From Anoplopoma fimbria (Eukaryota > Chordata > Actinopteri > Perciformes > Anoplopomatidae), in the NCBI RefSeq assembly GCF_027596085.1, contig NC_072456.1, forward strand, positions 17,498,744-17,562,743: DNA of 64,000 nucleotides, written 5' to 3'. The notes beneath the pieces are model-generated. The model searched no databases. It was given only the letters and a program-made list of their open reading frames with translations, and was not told the origin of the DNA. Made by a program: the position numbers and the translations under genes. Positions within the stretch are counted from its first letter, which is position 1, and the number at the start of each line of letters is the position of its first letter. Of the stretch, positions 40,727 to 55,764 are shown in pieces.

Positions 40727-43700
40727 ATGTGTGTACATACGGAGGTTAGTCGCTAGCACGCAGAAGATGACTAATTTACTGGGCAGGTTTCAGTCATGAA
40801 TGTGTGGATGTTTAAATGTAAAACTGGGTTGGATGAGCGTGTCAAGGCGCAGGTGACCTACACGTGTTGGATAGAGATATTTCTAAACATGTGAACCTAA
40901 AGAACATATATGTGTATTGATAAACCCACACAGCTACAGTATGTACCTTTCTAATGCTTTGCAGTACAACTTCCTACGACAAAATCACAGTGTATTTCTT
41001 CTCTATATTGAGTAGAACTCTTGTATGTCACGGTACTGGGGTCACCGTCCAGGGCGAGCAGCAACCACACGCAGAAGAACGAAGATCTATCCACATAATG
41101 CAGAACCAAAGTTCACAAGCAATTTTCCACCCAGAAACTTTTAGCTGAATGCTGTTAGCTACATGTGCTGAGGTTAGCACAACAAGGAAATTGGAGTTTG
41201 AGTTGGTCAACCTTTGGCAGGCGTAATTCAAACAGTGGAGCAAGAAGGCCCGTCAGCGGTTTCACGGTCAGCTACGGAGAGAGTTGTTTATAAGTCAAGG
41301 ACAGTGTTCAATTGAAACCCTCCTCCAAATGAAGGAAAAAAAGTTTTATTTTTGATATTCTATTTATTTTGTTATTCCAATTACATAGCATTGAGAAAGG
41401 CTTTTTTAGTCTCATAGCCTGTTGTGACCTGTTGCCTTTTGGGAAAGTGTTCGTTCTGTGTAATACACAAGAAATCTTCCTTATTCTCATAATGAAAAGA
41501 GTTTAGCAAAGTTGCCAGATGGCAAAATGCTACCATCTCAGATGATCTCAGCAAGAGGAAATGATCCATCTCTGAAACTGGACTTCTGTTTATCATTACA
41601 CTGCTTATTTTTTATACATTAAAACATTACAATCATGCTAGAGTATTGCACGAAACAATAAATATGAGCAACACTAACAAGGTGTTGTCACAATGACAAG
41701 AAATGTGATACTACTTATGTATGTGTGATATGTGTGAATTTTGCCAAAACTTGCTATTTTGACCAAGCATGAAGTAATCTATCACTGCAGCCTTATTTTT
41801 CAGAGTGTCTGTCTACGTAGACATAGCATGTGGATTGGATAATTAAAAGAAAATTGAAATGCTTGGGAAAAAAACAGTCAAACAGCAGAAAACATGGCAG
41901 CAGCGTCAAATAGTCCAACACATCCTGAATTGAATCCAAACCCAGCTGTTTGCCAAAACTCGTGCCAGGAACCAAATATCCAGCTATTTCACTAACAGAG
42001 CCGACATCAACCGATGTCCAAACGTCAGAAGCAGAATCACGGTGAATTGTTGTTGCTACAAAGAGTTATAATTAAAGCACGGGTAAAAACCCTGCTCTGT
42101 GTTTTTCTCGTCTGGCAGCATAACGCAGTTTTATGAAACATTTTGATATTTAGAGTAACAAGAATTGTATGATCACATATGTAATCCCTGATAAAAAACA
42201 GTTATCATAGTGCATTTCTGTTTTCTTACTGTATCTGTCTTACCCTCTGTCTCTCCTTCCAAGAGGCATCCAGGGACAGGCTTCAGTACAGCACATTTCT
42301 AAACAGCCTGTCCGTGGGGGGTTCGTTTGTTTTACTGTCCCAGCAGGAGGGCTGATGGGAGTCAACCGGGGTCAGGGCAGGCTGAGACTTCATAGCAGTA
42401 CTTTGACAGAGGGGCGTAGCCTCTTCAGACCCCACAGATTGCTGGTTCAATAACGGCGGCAAGCACCGCTCTCGGGGAGTTTGTATACCCTTTATAGAGG
42501 ACAACTTTAATCAACCATGGTTGAGCAGTTTGTGTTATTGTTTTAAAGGAGTAGTAAGTCTTTTTCTTTCTGAACTGTGTCAATTTTTCATTTAGGAGTG
42601 CGGGAAATGCAGTCGGCCATAAACTTTTCCTCAGCTTTGCACCATTTATGGCCTCCATATGGGAAATGGCGAAGAATTTGATCAAGGTAGTCTTTAATTT
42701 GAAGGTTAAACGTAAAACTTTCCTGTTCCATATGGAGAACAGTACTAGCAAAATGAGGATGTTATTAAAAATTCAAGCAGCACGCCATTTGAGCATAAAT
42801 GAAGTTACTTTTTTTTGTTGGCGGATGTATTGAGGCCAGAGTTTTTACCCACCATTGTCGTCGTCTTGCATTGTGATGTCCCGCCCCTGGAGGATGTGCG
42901 AGAGGAGTTTACGGGCATGGCGAACAGCTCCTGGCAGATGTGAGCAGCTGGGCTCTGCAGAAGGGCTACTTAAAGAGGCCTTACAGGTGCTGTAATGAGC
43001 AGGTTTTTAAAATCCCCCCGCCGCCTCGCTCCTAATCAGCCTCGGGGCTATTTTTACCAACCCCTATGGGCCCCTCAGGCTCATCCACTTTGAGTTGCTC
43101 TGAGAGGGCACGTTGTTCTCACTGAAATAGACAGAAATAAAGTGACACAGCACACACACGTATGTACTTGCAAATTCAGTACATACACACACAGGCAGAA
43201 TCACGAGTCGAGCCACACGTTCTTGAAAATGTATGAAATGTACAAGACTGTGGACATAAAAATGATAAGGAAAGAAGTTTAGCAGTAGCCAAAGTGTATG
43301 TTTCATATAAACCTGACATAGATTAAGCAGTGTAAATCAGTGCAAATTCAGATTTGGATCAGTTTTGGGTGCATAGCTGAGGCTCATTGGTGTGTAAGTA
43401 TTTTGAGCCATATCAGCACTTCCAAACTGATTGAAAAAACATAATTTCTCAAAAAAATGTACAGTGAAATACTTCCAGAACTTTAACAGGAGGTGCTTTC
43501 ACTGTGTAACAATCATGTCCAGAAATCTTTCCTAAATAACAATATACAGTAGGGGTCCACCTTACAGATCAGCCCACCTTAAGTGCGCCTCAGCCAGAGC
43601 TGTTGCTAACTGCTAAGGGCAAACCCCCTTCACTTTTATCACATGCAGGCACAGGAACTCCTCAGGGGTCTTGAGGAGTTGTAACATTTATCCATTGACA

Positions 43701-43831
43701 CTTAGCTGACAGACTCACAGCTAAACTAATTGATGAGGTGGAGATGCAAGTGGCTGCATGGGTCTAAGACAATGCAAGGAACATTGTTGCTGATAACTCT
43801 CCCAGATTGGTGAAGTGAGACTGCCTGTATT
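40727..43831. other. Gene-free interval
   Basis: Single-copy-looking AT-rich DNA without recognised exons. 42,880-43,070 is GC-richer and complex (CTTAAAGAGGCCTTACAGGTGCTG), possibly conserved. No transposon is recognised until the solo hAT end at 43,832. Confidence 0.45.
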
Positions 43832-43857
43832 TGATACTGGTATCGGTGCATCTCTAA
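43832..43857 (-). mobile_element. Solo hAT terminal inverted repeat
   Basis: The minus strand reads TTAGAGATGCACCGATACCA, the same terminal repeat as at 59,387 (TAGAGATGCACTGAT). Only this end is recognisable; sequence to its left to about 43,790 may belong to the element but is too diverged to call. Confidence 0.5.
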
Positions 43858-44967
43858 TAAGCACCAAAACCATCTAATGGCAAAATAAAAAACAGATGAG
43901 AGATAAAAAAAAAACACACTGGATTCAAAATGACACAATGATACACGTCAACAGACACAAACACACAACTTGACACGTGGCAGCGGTCGTCCAGCTAGTG
44001 GAAATACATGATCCTGTTCAATGAAGAAAGCGGATGATGCATGGTGGGAAGTTGCCATGGTAGCAGCTTACATTTGGCCCATTTGAAGCTCTGTAAACTC
44101 GTTAGTCCGGGTTACAGAGATTCGCTCTGAATTTGAGGATGGAGATATTCACACAACTTGATTTTGCATGACACACCAAAGTGGGGTTTTATGCTCAGTC
44201 TGGTGCTGGCATCATTATCAGGGTACTAGTCATGCTTTTTACTTGTGTATTGGCGTGTTTACTTCCCCCCCTAAAAATCTTTCGCTACCCATCTGTCTCT
44301 CGGTCTGTCTGTCAGAGAAAGCCAACTATTTGTCTCTGTGTCTTTCTCAGAGACTTCTCTTTTCCCTTCTTAAATAGTGAAACTACTGCTCACTGCGGTT
44401 GTCATTCACAAACATAAAAAGAAGGAAAAGGATTTGGATTAATTATCCATCATTGTATACATTTGAAGTGCACAGTTCAAGGAAGCTCCATCTCCTTGCC
44501 GTCCGCCATCAAGGAAGTTTGAATCCCCTGAAAACCCCTGGTGATCAGTAACGTTTAAATCAGCGCAAGGCCTTTGAAATGATTGCACAGCAAAGGAATG
44601 CTCATTTTCACCCTTTGCTCATCTGCATTTGAAGTTCTGCGCTGCATAGGAGTTAGGAGGACTTGTAGTCTCTCTGATGCAGCAAATTCCACAAACCAGG
44701 GCAATCACTTCCTAGAGCTGCAGAGCCTGTAGCCCTAGTGCATATATTCCTCGATGACAGAACCAAAATAGGTTGTAAATCCGGTCATTCATCCTCCAGT
44801 GACAGATTCGCGCAGGAAATCTGCACCTACAGCTGATAGAGGCTCATTCCAGACCCCCGGGCTATAGTTCTGACACGCATACCTATTAGCCTGACATTGT
44901 ATCCATGTGGATTCCTAAATTACCAAGTAGATTAAAGCACCTACTCATCTCCAGTGTCCCTTAAAAT
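43858..44967. other. Gene-free interval, conserved-looking right half
   Basis: 44,500-44,950 has balanced composition, no simple repeats and motifs such as TCATCTGCATTTGAAG and ACCAAGTAGATTAAAGCACC. No ORF with splice borders. Confidence 0.4.
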
Positions 44968-45072
44968 GTAAAGGTACAGTATGTAGTAAAATAAAAGTGT
45001 AGGGTTGTCAAGAGGAAGGCCTGACAGTGCTTTGAGGTCATTTTTTCAAATATCAACATAGTTGTACCTTTA
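44968..45072. mobile_element. Short TIR element abutting the TTAA MITE
   Basis: GTAAAGGTACAGTATG at the left and the reverse complement of the right end (TTAAAGGTACAACTATG) form inverted repeats about 105 bp apart. TAAAGGTACAGT... is a motif I associate with teleost non-autonomous DNA elements. Its right border coincides with the TTAA that starts the neighbouring element, so the two overlap or share a target site. Confidence 0.4.
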
Positions 45073-45482
45073 AGGATAAGCCCAGTGGAATTAAATCTTT
45101 AAAATGGGTAATGAATATGTACTTTCATTTTCATAAAAAGCTCATTTATTTCCTAAAACAGCAGGGCCCTGTAGTTTCTAGCAAGCGTTACTCAAACAGG
45201 AGTAGCTAAATAGTGAATATGTAGGGGACTATTTCCAACTTCGGATTAATACATATTTGGTGCTCAATTGAGTATTTGAGGCAGCAGGAGGGTAATAAAC
45301 TGTGTGTTAGTGGTAAAGAGGGTGCAACAGTATGTTTTTAAGCTCTATGGAAGAGAGGAATAAGATTTATCAGGCTTTGACTGCACTAAAAATACTTAAA
45401 AGTCGGATCAAATCTTCGTTGGTTTTCGGTCTCATTGGATTAGTTGACAAAAATGTAGGATATCACCAGACTTATCCTTTAA
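45070..45482. mobile_element. TTAA-flanked MITE (piggyBac-like, non-autonomous)
   Basis: The left end TTAAGGATAAGCCCAGTGG and the reverse complement of the right end TTAAAGGATAAGTCTGGTG form a terminal inverted repeat of about 18 bp, with TTAA at both outer borders (45,070-45,073 and 45,479-45,482). The interior is about 400 bp with no coding frame. TTAA target sites are characteristic of piggyBac-type transposons, so a non-autonomous relative is likely. No transposase is present. Confidence 0.55.
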
Positions 45483-45877
45483 TACTCCTCTCATGTGTTG
45501 CATGTGGACTTGCTCTCACTAAGCTGTAGTGCCAATAAATAACTGGTGTAAAAAATATTCATTGTGTTCCTTAACCTCAACATTTTTAATATTCCATCTT
45601 AATTATAAGTTTCACTGTGTGTGACAGTTCATTTAAAGGCTCAAATATAGCCTGTGTCCATTACATGTGTAATTAGTAAGTCACACTGCTCCAGTGTTGT
45701 TGGTTGTTGATGCTGTAATATAAGTAAGTAGTAATTATACTGATAGCTACATCGAGTCCCCTTGAATGTGGAGATAAAAAAATCTAAATTACAGCTCATA
45801 ATTTTAACTAAACGGAGTGAATGATTAACGAAGTATCCCATGGGCGTAGGAAGCATTAATAATGTAGGTGGGACAAA

Positions 45878-45918
45878 AAGGTCCATGCTGACAAGTGTCA
45901 CTTGTCAGCATGGACCTT
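45878..45918. repeat. Perfect palindrome, 20-bp arms, 1-nt spacer
   Basis: The arm AAGGTCCATGCTGACAAGTG (45,878-45,897), a single T, then the exact reverse complement (45,899-45,918). Flanks lose symmetry immediately apart from A-rich/T-rich sequence. Such a tight palindrome could extrude as a cruciform. It could arise by template switching during replication or be a fold-back assembly/library artefact. Confidence 0.95.
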
Positions 45919-46441
45919 GATTTTTTAAAGGTTTTCTTTTTAATGAAAATAAAACATGAACCACGGTGGGCCTACACAGACGACTATGCCGGTTTGGGTA
46001 TTTCTTGCATTTACAGAATAATTGTGATGTTTTATGAAATCATTTTGAAACTTGAACTTAACCACTGCATTTGCAGGAATATTTAAATATTTTTTAATTC
46101 TTCAAGTAGTCCAATATTTTTATTATCTTGCCTTGTCCTTTCCTCATGCGTTAACATAACACAAGACAACAAATCAAAAGATGAAATGCTATTTTAATAT
46201 GCCATATTCAATTCCCCTTTCATTAACATGGATAGCTCCACTTGATCAGGCAGGTCAAATCACATATTTATAAACTTCAAATGATCTCAAAATGCAGTGA
46301 TACAACACAAAAATAAATAGCAGCAATGCTGTAATTGTTTTCAACTTATGAGTTTGTGTGAGTCATCATGGCAAAACTACTGTATCAGGTACTACCACAG
46401 AAGTGACTTTATGTATTTTACCATGTGTACTTTGCTACATC

Positions 46442-46464
46442 CACACACACACACACACACACAC
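46442..46464. repeat. (CA)11 microsatellite
   Basis: Pure CA repeat between ACATC and TTAATG. Confidence 0.9.
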
Positions 46465-47261
46465 TTAATGCCACTGTCCCGATTTGCTGTCGTGGCTGGT
46501 GTGTCTAAAATAAAACAAAATATTTTTATTTTAGGTATTTTATATGGTCTTCTGTTGAAGTAGCATTTATATTATTTACTATGAGGGGGTGGCGGAATAA
46601 TTCAGCAGAGGCAAGGATATATAGACCCATCTCCCTGGCAAGTCGCTGGTTGTATGTAATTGTACTCAACTTGTTAGGTGTTCAACATGCATACTGTTTC
46701 ATGGTGATAATGTCAATTATTATCGTAGGCAAGGCATCAGGTTCAATGATGAAGCTGTACAAGCTGAGAGCTGCAGACACAGTCTGAGAAGCCAATTATT
46801 TCCAGTTTCAGTGGCTGTGAGAATGCTCCACTAATTATCTAAAACTGAGCTTGTTCAGTCGCTGAAAAGCTGCGGATACTCTAGAACAATTTGCACCCAT
46901 TGAGTACCCAGGGTAATTAACGTCAGCCTTATATTTGAAAGAAAGTTTGTTTTTTAGTCATCCATTTACGAAAGCTACTTTGATGTACCACCTTAACTTC
47001 AGAAGTATTTCGAGCAGCTGCGACTTGAGTTACACTGCCGGTGAAAGGAAACAGAATTTTGAGGGACCTTGAGTGGTGCGCCTCTTCCTTTTCGGTAGAT
47101 ATATTTAAAATATCAGCTTTAAAAGACTGGCTTTCTGAGACATAATGGGAACAAGATAACAGCTATATTTACTAAAGTGATTTCATGCAAAATTACCACA
47201 CTGCCAGTGAAACACAAACAAACTGATTTGCCTAAATACACAACACACACAGTGAGAACGC

Positions 47262-47263
47262 AT

Positions 47264-47298
<35 letters not shown>
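47262..47298. repeat. (CA)n-(TA)n compound microsatellite
   Basis: About 14 CA units passing directly into TATATATA. Confidence 0.9.
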
Positions 47299-49003
47299 AA
47301 CACTCCAAAAAATAAATGCACACACAACACATCTGACACACAAATCTCTTACTAAATCTGGCGGAGTCTAATCTCCCCAAGCCCAGCTATTCAGCCTCAC
47401 CAGTTTAAAAGAAAGTCCTGCATTTAATCTAAGTAAACAAAGTGCTGTGAGGCAGAACATCATGACATGTCCACACTGTGAAAGAAGTTATACAAACCAA
47501 CAAATCTGGCCCAGAGTGTGACATATATACAAGATTTTTGGATCATACTCTGGCAGTCATGAGCTACGGGAGAAAACCTCTTTTTGTGAGTCACTCTGGG
47601 ATATTTAACACACCAGACATGTTTGTCTTCACTTTACTGGAGAGGACCTGGACAACCAAAAGGATCACCAAAGGGGTCATTAACACCAGTGACCTGTGTC
47701 CGGCTTATTGTTGCAGGATAATGTCCTGGACAAAATGGAACCAGGGAGCCGTAACAGAGACACGGGAAGTGGAGTCACAAAGGCAAAAGGGATTGCCGAC
47801 CTAGGGGGGGAAAAACCTTGCAGTTTTAAGAGGGTTCGCAGGGTCACCGTTTTTAAATTCCTCCTGTTTTTCGAAAAAGATGAGGTCACATTTATGGCTG
47901 TTTTAACCATATGAGGGGGATTCAAAATGGCTGCTGGCTCCAGAGACTGAGCTGTGGTTTCTGTTGAGGGTTTTCTCCAGTTTCCTTCGTGCAGGCGCTG
48001 AGAGCAGATCGGCCAGCGATCTGTCCCTGTGAATCATCAAGGTTAAAGGGAAGATTGGGAATGATTAGCCACTGGTGAAGTTGGCAGCAACGAGAGCTGT
48101 TAGCTAAAAAAATGGCCACAAGTTGAACATTAGGCAGTACCTCAGTGAGTGATGCATCTATTACCCTTAAATCTTCATGGGGTCCATATTTTATATTAAT
48201 TCCTGCTGAAATATGTGTTTTCAGCCATTCACATCTGTATCTCCCTCTGTTGGGGAAGATTTTTGGAGCAGACAGAGCAATGGATTCACAATGAGTGTAT
48301 AAAAAAGATCACAGCAAACCATTTTCCAAAGAAATCTTTGGCTTCCGTTCATGTGGCTTCAACTATAAGCAATTTTCAGAAATGCAAATACAAGGTCAAC
48401 CTCCTCATTTCACAAATGGAATATCAAACAACTGTGAAACAACGTAGAGATGGAGATTTAAAACACAGAGGAGTGACACTGGCACTCTTAAAAAGAGCAG
48501 GAGACGTGTAATTACAGGAGTGGGCAGCACATTGTGAGTGCAGGGTGCACCTTGGCACCTTCAAAGGAACGTGAATGAGTAAGAAAAGAGCAGAATAATG
48601 GTTTATAAAGGCATCTGTTAGAGACGGAGCAAGGCCGGAGGAGGGACAGCAAATTGGAGGATCGAGAAGAAGGAAACAATAAAAGAGGAGGCGATCAGAA
48701 GGACTGAGCCGGTAAGAATGAGGCAAAGATGGAGGTCTGGTTGGATCCAGTCAAACCAGCTGTCCTCCCCCTCCCAAACGCTGATGCTCAGCAGTAGAGT
48801 AATAGGCAGAGTGAGTCAGTGGATGCGTCTCCTGTCTCCCAGGCTGCCTGGAGGGACTGTATTGATAATATCCCAGCCTGCAAGGCTCAATCCATCCCCT
48901 GGGGCGCTCAGCAGCAAGTGGAGGAAGAGTCCCCGGACAGTCTTTTGGCTCCACAGCCTGACACTGCAGCTGGAGAAAGCGATCTGAACACGATAGAAGG
49001 CAG

Positions 49004-49005
<2 letters not shown>

Positions 49006-49070
<65 letters not shown>
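49006..49070. repeat. (CA)32 microsatellite
   Basis: Pure CA repeat of about 65 bp. If the exon candidate ending at 49,003 is real, this repeat starts within its donor site. Confidence 0.95.
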
Positions 49071-51411
<2,341 letters not shown>

Positions 51412-51685
51412 TAAACAACCTGAGCCACTGGGATTAGCTGAGTGAAGACCGTCCAGGCTCCTCAGTGTGCATGTGTTTATCTGTTGGTTTATGTGTCAGT
51501 TACAGGCAGGACCCCTGCTGAGAGCAAAGATGTTGTAAACGAGGCCCGACGGATAATGTATTGCAGCGGGTGTCATTGAACACGTCCCTCGGAGAATACA
51601 CATAAAACACACAAATACCAGGACACAGAGGCAGGTGTGAGGCCTGGAAAACAAATAATACACAGCAGTGAACATATGTGAACAT

Positions 51686-51718
<33 letters not shown>
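51686..51718. repeat. (CA)16 microsatellite
   Basis: CA repeat following GTGAACATG. Confidence 0.9.
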
Positions 51719-51720
<2 letters not shown>

Positions 51721-52062
51721 TACACATATAGCACAGTACACACTGAGTGGGTAGGAGAGATACATAATCCTTTACACACACAAACACACAAATGTTTCAT
51801 ACACAAGCTGTACACAGGCAATATTTGTCTGATAAGAAAGGTCACTTCTGAAAGCACAAAAACTACCACCGGCTTTTATAGCTTCACTAGAAATAGTAAA
51901 GCAGGACAGCCGAGGACACCTCACTCAGCCAGTCATAATTACAGAACAAATCACACTGCTCTTTCCCCTCCATGTCATTTGAAATAGTGGATTAAGAGCA
52001 CAAAAAAGCTGTTTTTTTAAGGCTCAGCCATCTGTGTTTGCTGCAAGAGCTTCTGTGTGTGT

Positions 52063-52065
<3 letters not shown>

Positions 52066-52139
<74 letters not shown>

Positions 52140-52149
52140 CGTGCGTGTG
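52066..52149. repeat. (GT)n-(GC/GT) compound microsatellite
   Basis: About 35 GT units then GCGTGCGTGCGTGTGG. It opens a 245-codon frame on the plus strand that has no other coding support. Confidence 0.95.
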
Positions 52150-54024
52150 GTTGCTTCCTTATCTCATCTGAACCATCCACCTCTCTCACAGCTCCCAGTC
52201 GTTTTTTTACTCTCAAAGCCGGTGAGTTCGGCTCAGGGCCCTGAAACTGGGTCATCTGGGTGTTGTGAAAAAGAAAAGGCTGGACACTGGCTGCAAAGCT
52301 GCCTGGACCACGCTGAGGTAAGGGGGGAGAGAGGGAGGGAGGGAACAGTTTATGGGATGGGGCCTAGGAGAGTGACGAGAGTAAAGGTCAGGACAGTACG
52401 GCGCAGCTCTGTTGCTGGGGGAGATATTTTTGGACAGTACGCAAGGGGTCACAGTGCCAGACTGTCAGCCTCTGCTCTAGTCTGGTTGCAGGGGCCTCGG
52501 CCAAGGCGGAGGCAGGAGAGCCTCAAGGTCACGGCCCTCCACCTTTTTTCTGCTGACAGAAAGAGGGAAGGAGAGAGGGATGGAAGGGTGGAAAGGTCAC
52601 CAGAACCTGGAGGCCGTGCTGCTTTTAAAGGTCTAAATAAAACTGACTGTGTTCTTCTTCAGAGTAGGCGTGTGCGATCACAAACGGTCGTCCGTGCAGG
52701 GTGGCTTTCAGGGTCAAGATGGAACAAGAAAGGGCTGCTGAGGCGGGTGACAGTTCAGGAGTGTCACCTGTCCAACCGGATGCCTCTTGTGTGAAAAGTG
52801 ATATCACTCAGAGGCTGAACAGAGAGCCGCTTGAGTAACGGATATCAGGTGGACAGAAGAGATTGAAAAGTTTTATTATGAATATTATGAAAGTTTGCCC
52901 CCATCGTGATCATTATCATTTATTTAAACAATATAAACTTTCGTATTTTTGCCTTTTCATGTCGGGCCGAACAGGGCTTTCTTAGCTGTGATATAATCTC
53001 AACATACCAAAGCCTGTCGCAAGACTGCATGTCATTACCCTCCCTCTCTGTCCTCATTTCCTGTCTGTCTCTACACAATTTGCCGTCCATTGCAGGCAAA
53101 AATGTAAAGAGATAGTTGAGTAATGTCAACCTGGGCAGTGTGTGTTGCAATCAGAGCTGCTTTTTTGACAGTGCCTGGCCGGCCGTAAGTCGTTTTTAGA
53201 GCATGTTAGCAACGTAGCGTGCCCTACTGCTTAGCTCACGGCTTACACCGACAGTGTCGCCGCGGAAACGTAATCGAGAAAGACTCATTACTTGACGAGA
53301 TTGTTGCACAACCTATGTTTCATAGTCGAGTGGAGGGTCACTCAGACAGACATGTCAAGTGATGAATCTTTCGTGTTAGTGTTAAGGAGTTACGTCAGTT
53401 GTCACTTGTTGCCATGGTAGTCATGCATTCTGCAGCCTGATGGAGAGCAGTCAGACACTAGTGTAAGTGAGGACAGGCACGGCAGAGGCAGCCTCTTTTT
53501 GTAGCTGAGCACTTGGGATTGGTAAAATAACCGGAGTGAAGCTGAGTTTCTTGCCGTAACACTCAGACATTTGTCCCTTTTTTCCACACTAACTGGCAAC
53601 TTGATCACTGAGGACACAGATACAACTATACCAACGTTGTTATACTTTTGACTCTCAAGATTATTTCACAACCAAACGATATCTTCCACAGAGATAAACA
53701 AAACATTAATTTAGGATCTGTCATTTTTTTTTTTTTTCATTCAAAATCATAATCATTGTTTTTAGGAAAACCTATATCTTTTCTTCTGCACCTTTCTAAA
53801 AACTCTGTGGATGTATTACTCTTTAAAGATTATTCTTCTACATAAAAATATTATGAATATGACCTTTTTTAATAAACACGGTCCCACAATAAAAGTAAAG
53901 ATTTATTTTTGTGTAAAGGTGATAAATAAAATTAAAAAAAACATAAAAAAAATAGTCTGCAGTCGTAAAATGTTAAAAAGACGTTGGGGACCACTGAAGA
54001 AAATAAATGTCAAAAAGAGGAAAT
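52150..54024. other. Gene-free interval left of the minus-strand gene
   Basis: 52,150-52,800 is GC-rich and purine-biased with long open frames but no recognisable product. 53,188-53,300 is CpG-rich (GTGTCGCCGCGGAAACGTAATCGAG). 53,640-54,020 is AT-rich. No exon is supported. Confidence 0.45.
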
Positions 54025-55764
54025 GCATTTGTTTAAACATTTTTATTGCTATGTAAAATTATAAATCTCATACCTCCAATGAAAAAGTACTACTCTTAAA
54101 TAACACAAATAAAATCAGGCAAAATAAAAATATTTGGCATTCTGCAATGATGTTCAGTGTATGGGAATTAAATGTGAACAGATTTAGCACAGCATTGCTG
54201 CAACACTTGTTAGTCTGGGTTTGATGTTATAAAATGCACACTGTAGTGTATTGCACACGCTGCTGACAGACTACCATCTTTAAAAGTCTACTGTCATCTC
54301 ATTGGGTAGAACACAGAGCTAAGTAAACTACTAAACATATAACACCTCGTTTCTCCCTATCGACATTTAATACTATATTTAACTGAGGTCCTACAGTGTT
54401 TCATGACATATTAACCCTAAATAAAACCCAACTGAACACATGAAGTATGTGTGCATATTATTGGCACATCCATGATTTCCCTGGCAACTGTACCTACAGT
54501 GCGGTTTGGGGAAAAGGCTGCAACTGCTCGTCCCAGGAAGAATCGCCGCTGTTACAGTACAGAACATTTGAGCTGATGATCCAAGTCATTTAACATGCCC
54601 AACAATCTGTAAGTGATGTCACATATCCTCACTATCTTTGACACATCGGTACTACAGACAACAAATCTAAAAGTGAAGTGTCTCCTTCTTAAGTGAAGCA
54701 GATACAAAGACACAATAATTAATGACAAAAAAAAAAAACTTCAAGTATATTCCAAACGCAACTCCTCCTTATCTGGGTGAGGGACTAAAAGTCTAGGCAT
54801 GCAAACACTACTGTTATGTGCACCCACTTTCTCTTTCTGTGACAAACTGCAAAGTGCATATTAGGAACTGGATGCTCTCCGAAGACTTAAGTTTTTGCTC
54901 TTTGCGCTGTGGCGCCAAAGTTAGCTCATTCTCTAAGAGGCAAAGAGGCTTGGCTTTACTACATTGACATTCTAAACATTGTGTTGCTTAATAATGCTGC
55001 ACTCAATTTCACACAGGTCAAACATGAGGCATTAGCATTCAGAAGTTTGCTAATTCAAAAACATTTTAAATTCTCTGGGCACCATGTCTCAACTGAAAAA
55101 CTGTTGAAATGTTGAAACATTTACCAACATAAAGCCTCTGATATAAGTTATGCAATAAATTAAATTAAGACATAAAATAACTGATTACAGCCATAAAAAA
55201 TAAGATTTTTGATGTTTTTTTTGTTTTTTTACATCCATACATCAAACAAGGGATAGCTTTGTTGATCATTCCATATCCGCATTCTGCATCAGCATTCACT
55301 GCATTCATGGAATACCTTAAAAAATAAGTAAGTACATAAATAAATAATCCTTGCATTGTTAAGTATTTGTTATGTTTTCCTTTTACAGTACCATGACTTG
55401 TAACTGTACAGTGAGTAGGTATAATACAGCAATTACAATGAGAAAAGAGGGGTAAACCCATAGTCTGATGTTACTGTGGCTAAAGATGGGGCTTGAGAGT
55501 ACCGTTGGTCTGCTGGTCTAGTCCGGTCCAGACTTATCTACATTGAACAAGGCCCTTTAGCAATCCATAATCAACCGGGCCTTCTTTGTTGGTCTGCCAT
55601 AGGTGGAATCGGCCCAGGTTGATACTCCGGACGGTTTCCAGAGCTGCCTCGACTTGAGATCTGTACCGGACTTGCTGAGATCGGAGTATGGCTGGGTGAG
55701 AGTCAGAGGAGGGAGGTGGAGGTCAAAAGGCAAGGTTTAGGGAGCCAGGCTGGCCACGGCGACC
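54025..55764 (-). other. Putative 3' untranslated region of the minus-strand gene
   Basis: Below the candidate stop codon the minus strand is AT-rich single-copy sequence with no further splice-bounded open frame and no recognisable transposon or long microsatellite, in contrast to the flanking DNA. It ends near an AATAAA hexamer (minus strand, 54,042-54,047) followed by T-rich sequence. Together these suggest a 3' UTR of about 1.7 kb. This is an inference from composition and position. Confidence 0.35.
54042..54047 (-). promoter_or_regulatory. Candidate polyadenylation signal AATAAA
   Basis: Reading the minus strand, CATAGCAATAAAAATG is followed about 15-25 nt later by T-rich sequence (CCTCTTTTTGAC), the usual arrangement of hexamer, cleavage site and U-rich downstream element. 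Other AATAAA hexamers occur in this AT-rich region, so the choice is tentative. Confidence 0.35.

Larger units (their letters stand above)
45483..49005. other. Gene-free interval with a weak exon candidate
   Basis: AT-rich DNA containing the 41-bp palindrome (45,878) and CA repeats (46,442-46,464; 47,262-47,298, the latter followed by ATATATATAA). At 48,843-49,003 on the plus strand a strong acceptor (CTCCTGTCTCCCAG) and a donor (GGCAG|GTACAC) bound a 161-nt open stretch reading AAWRDCIDNIPACKAQ...SDLNTIEG. Other frames are also open there, so I list it only as a candidate. Confidence 0.4.
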
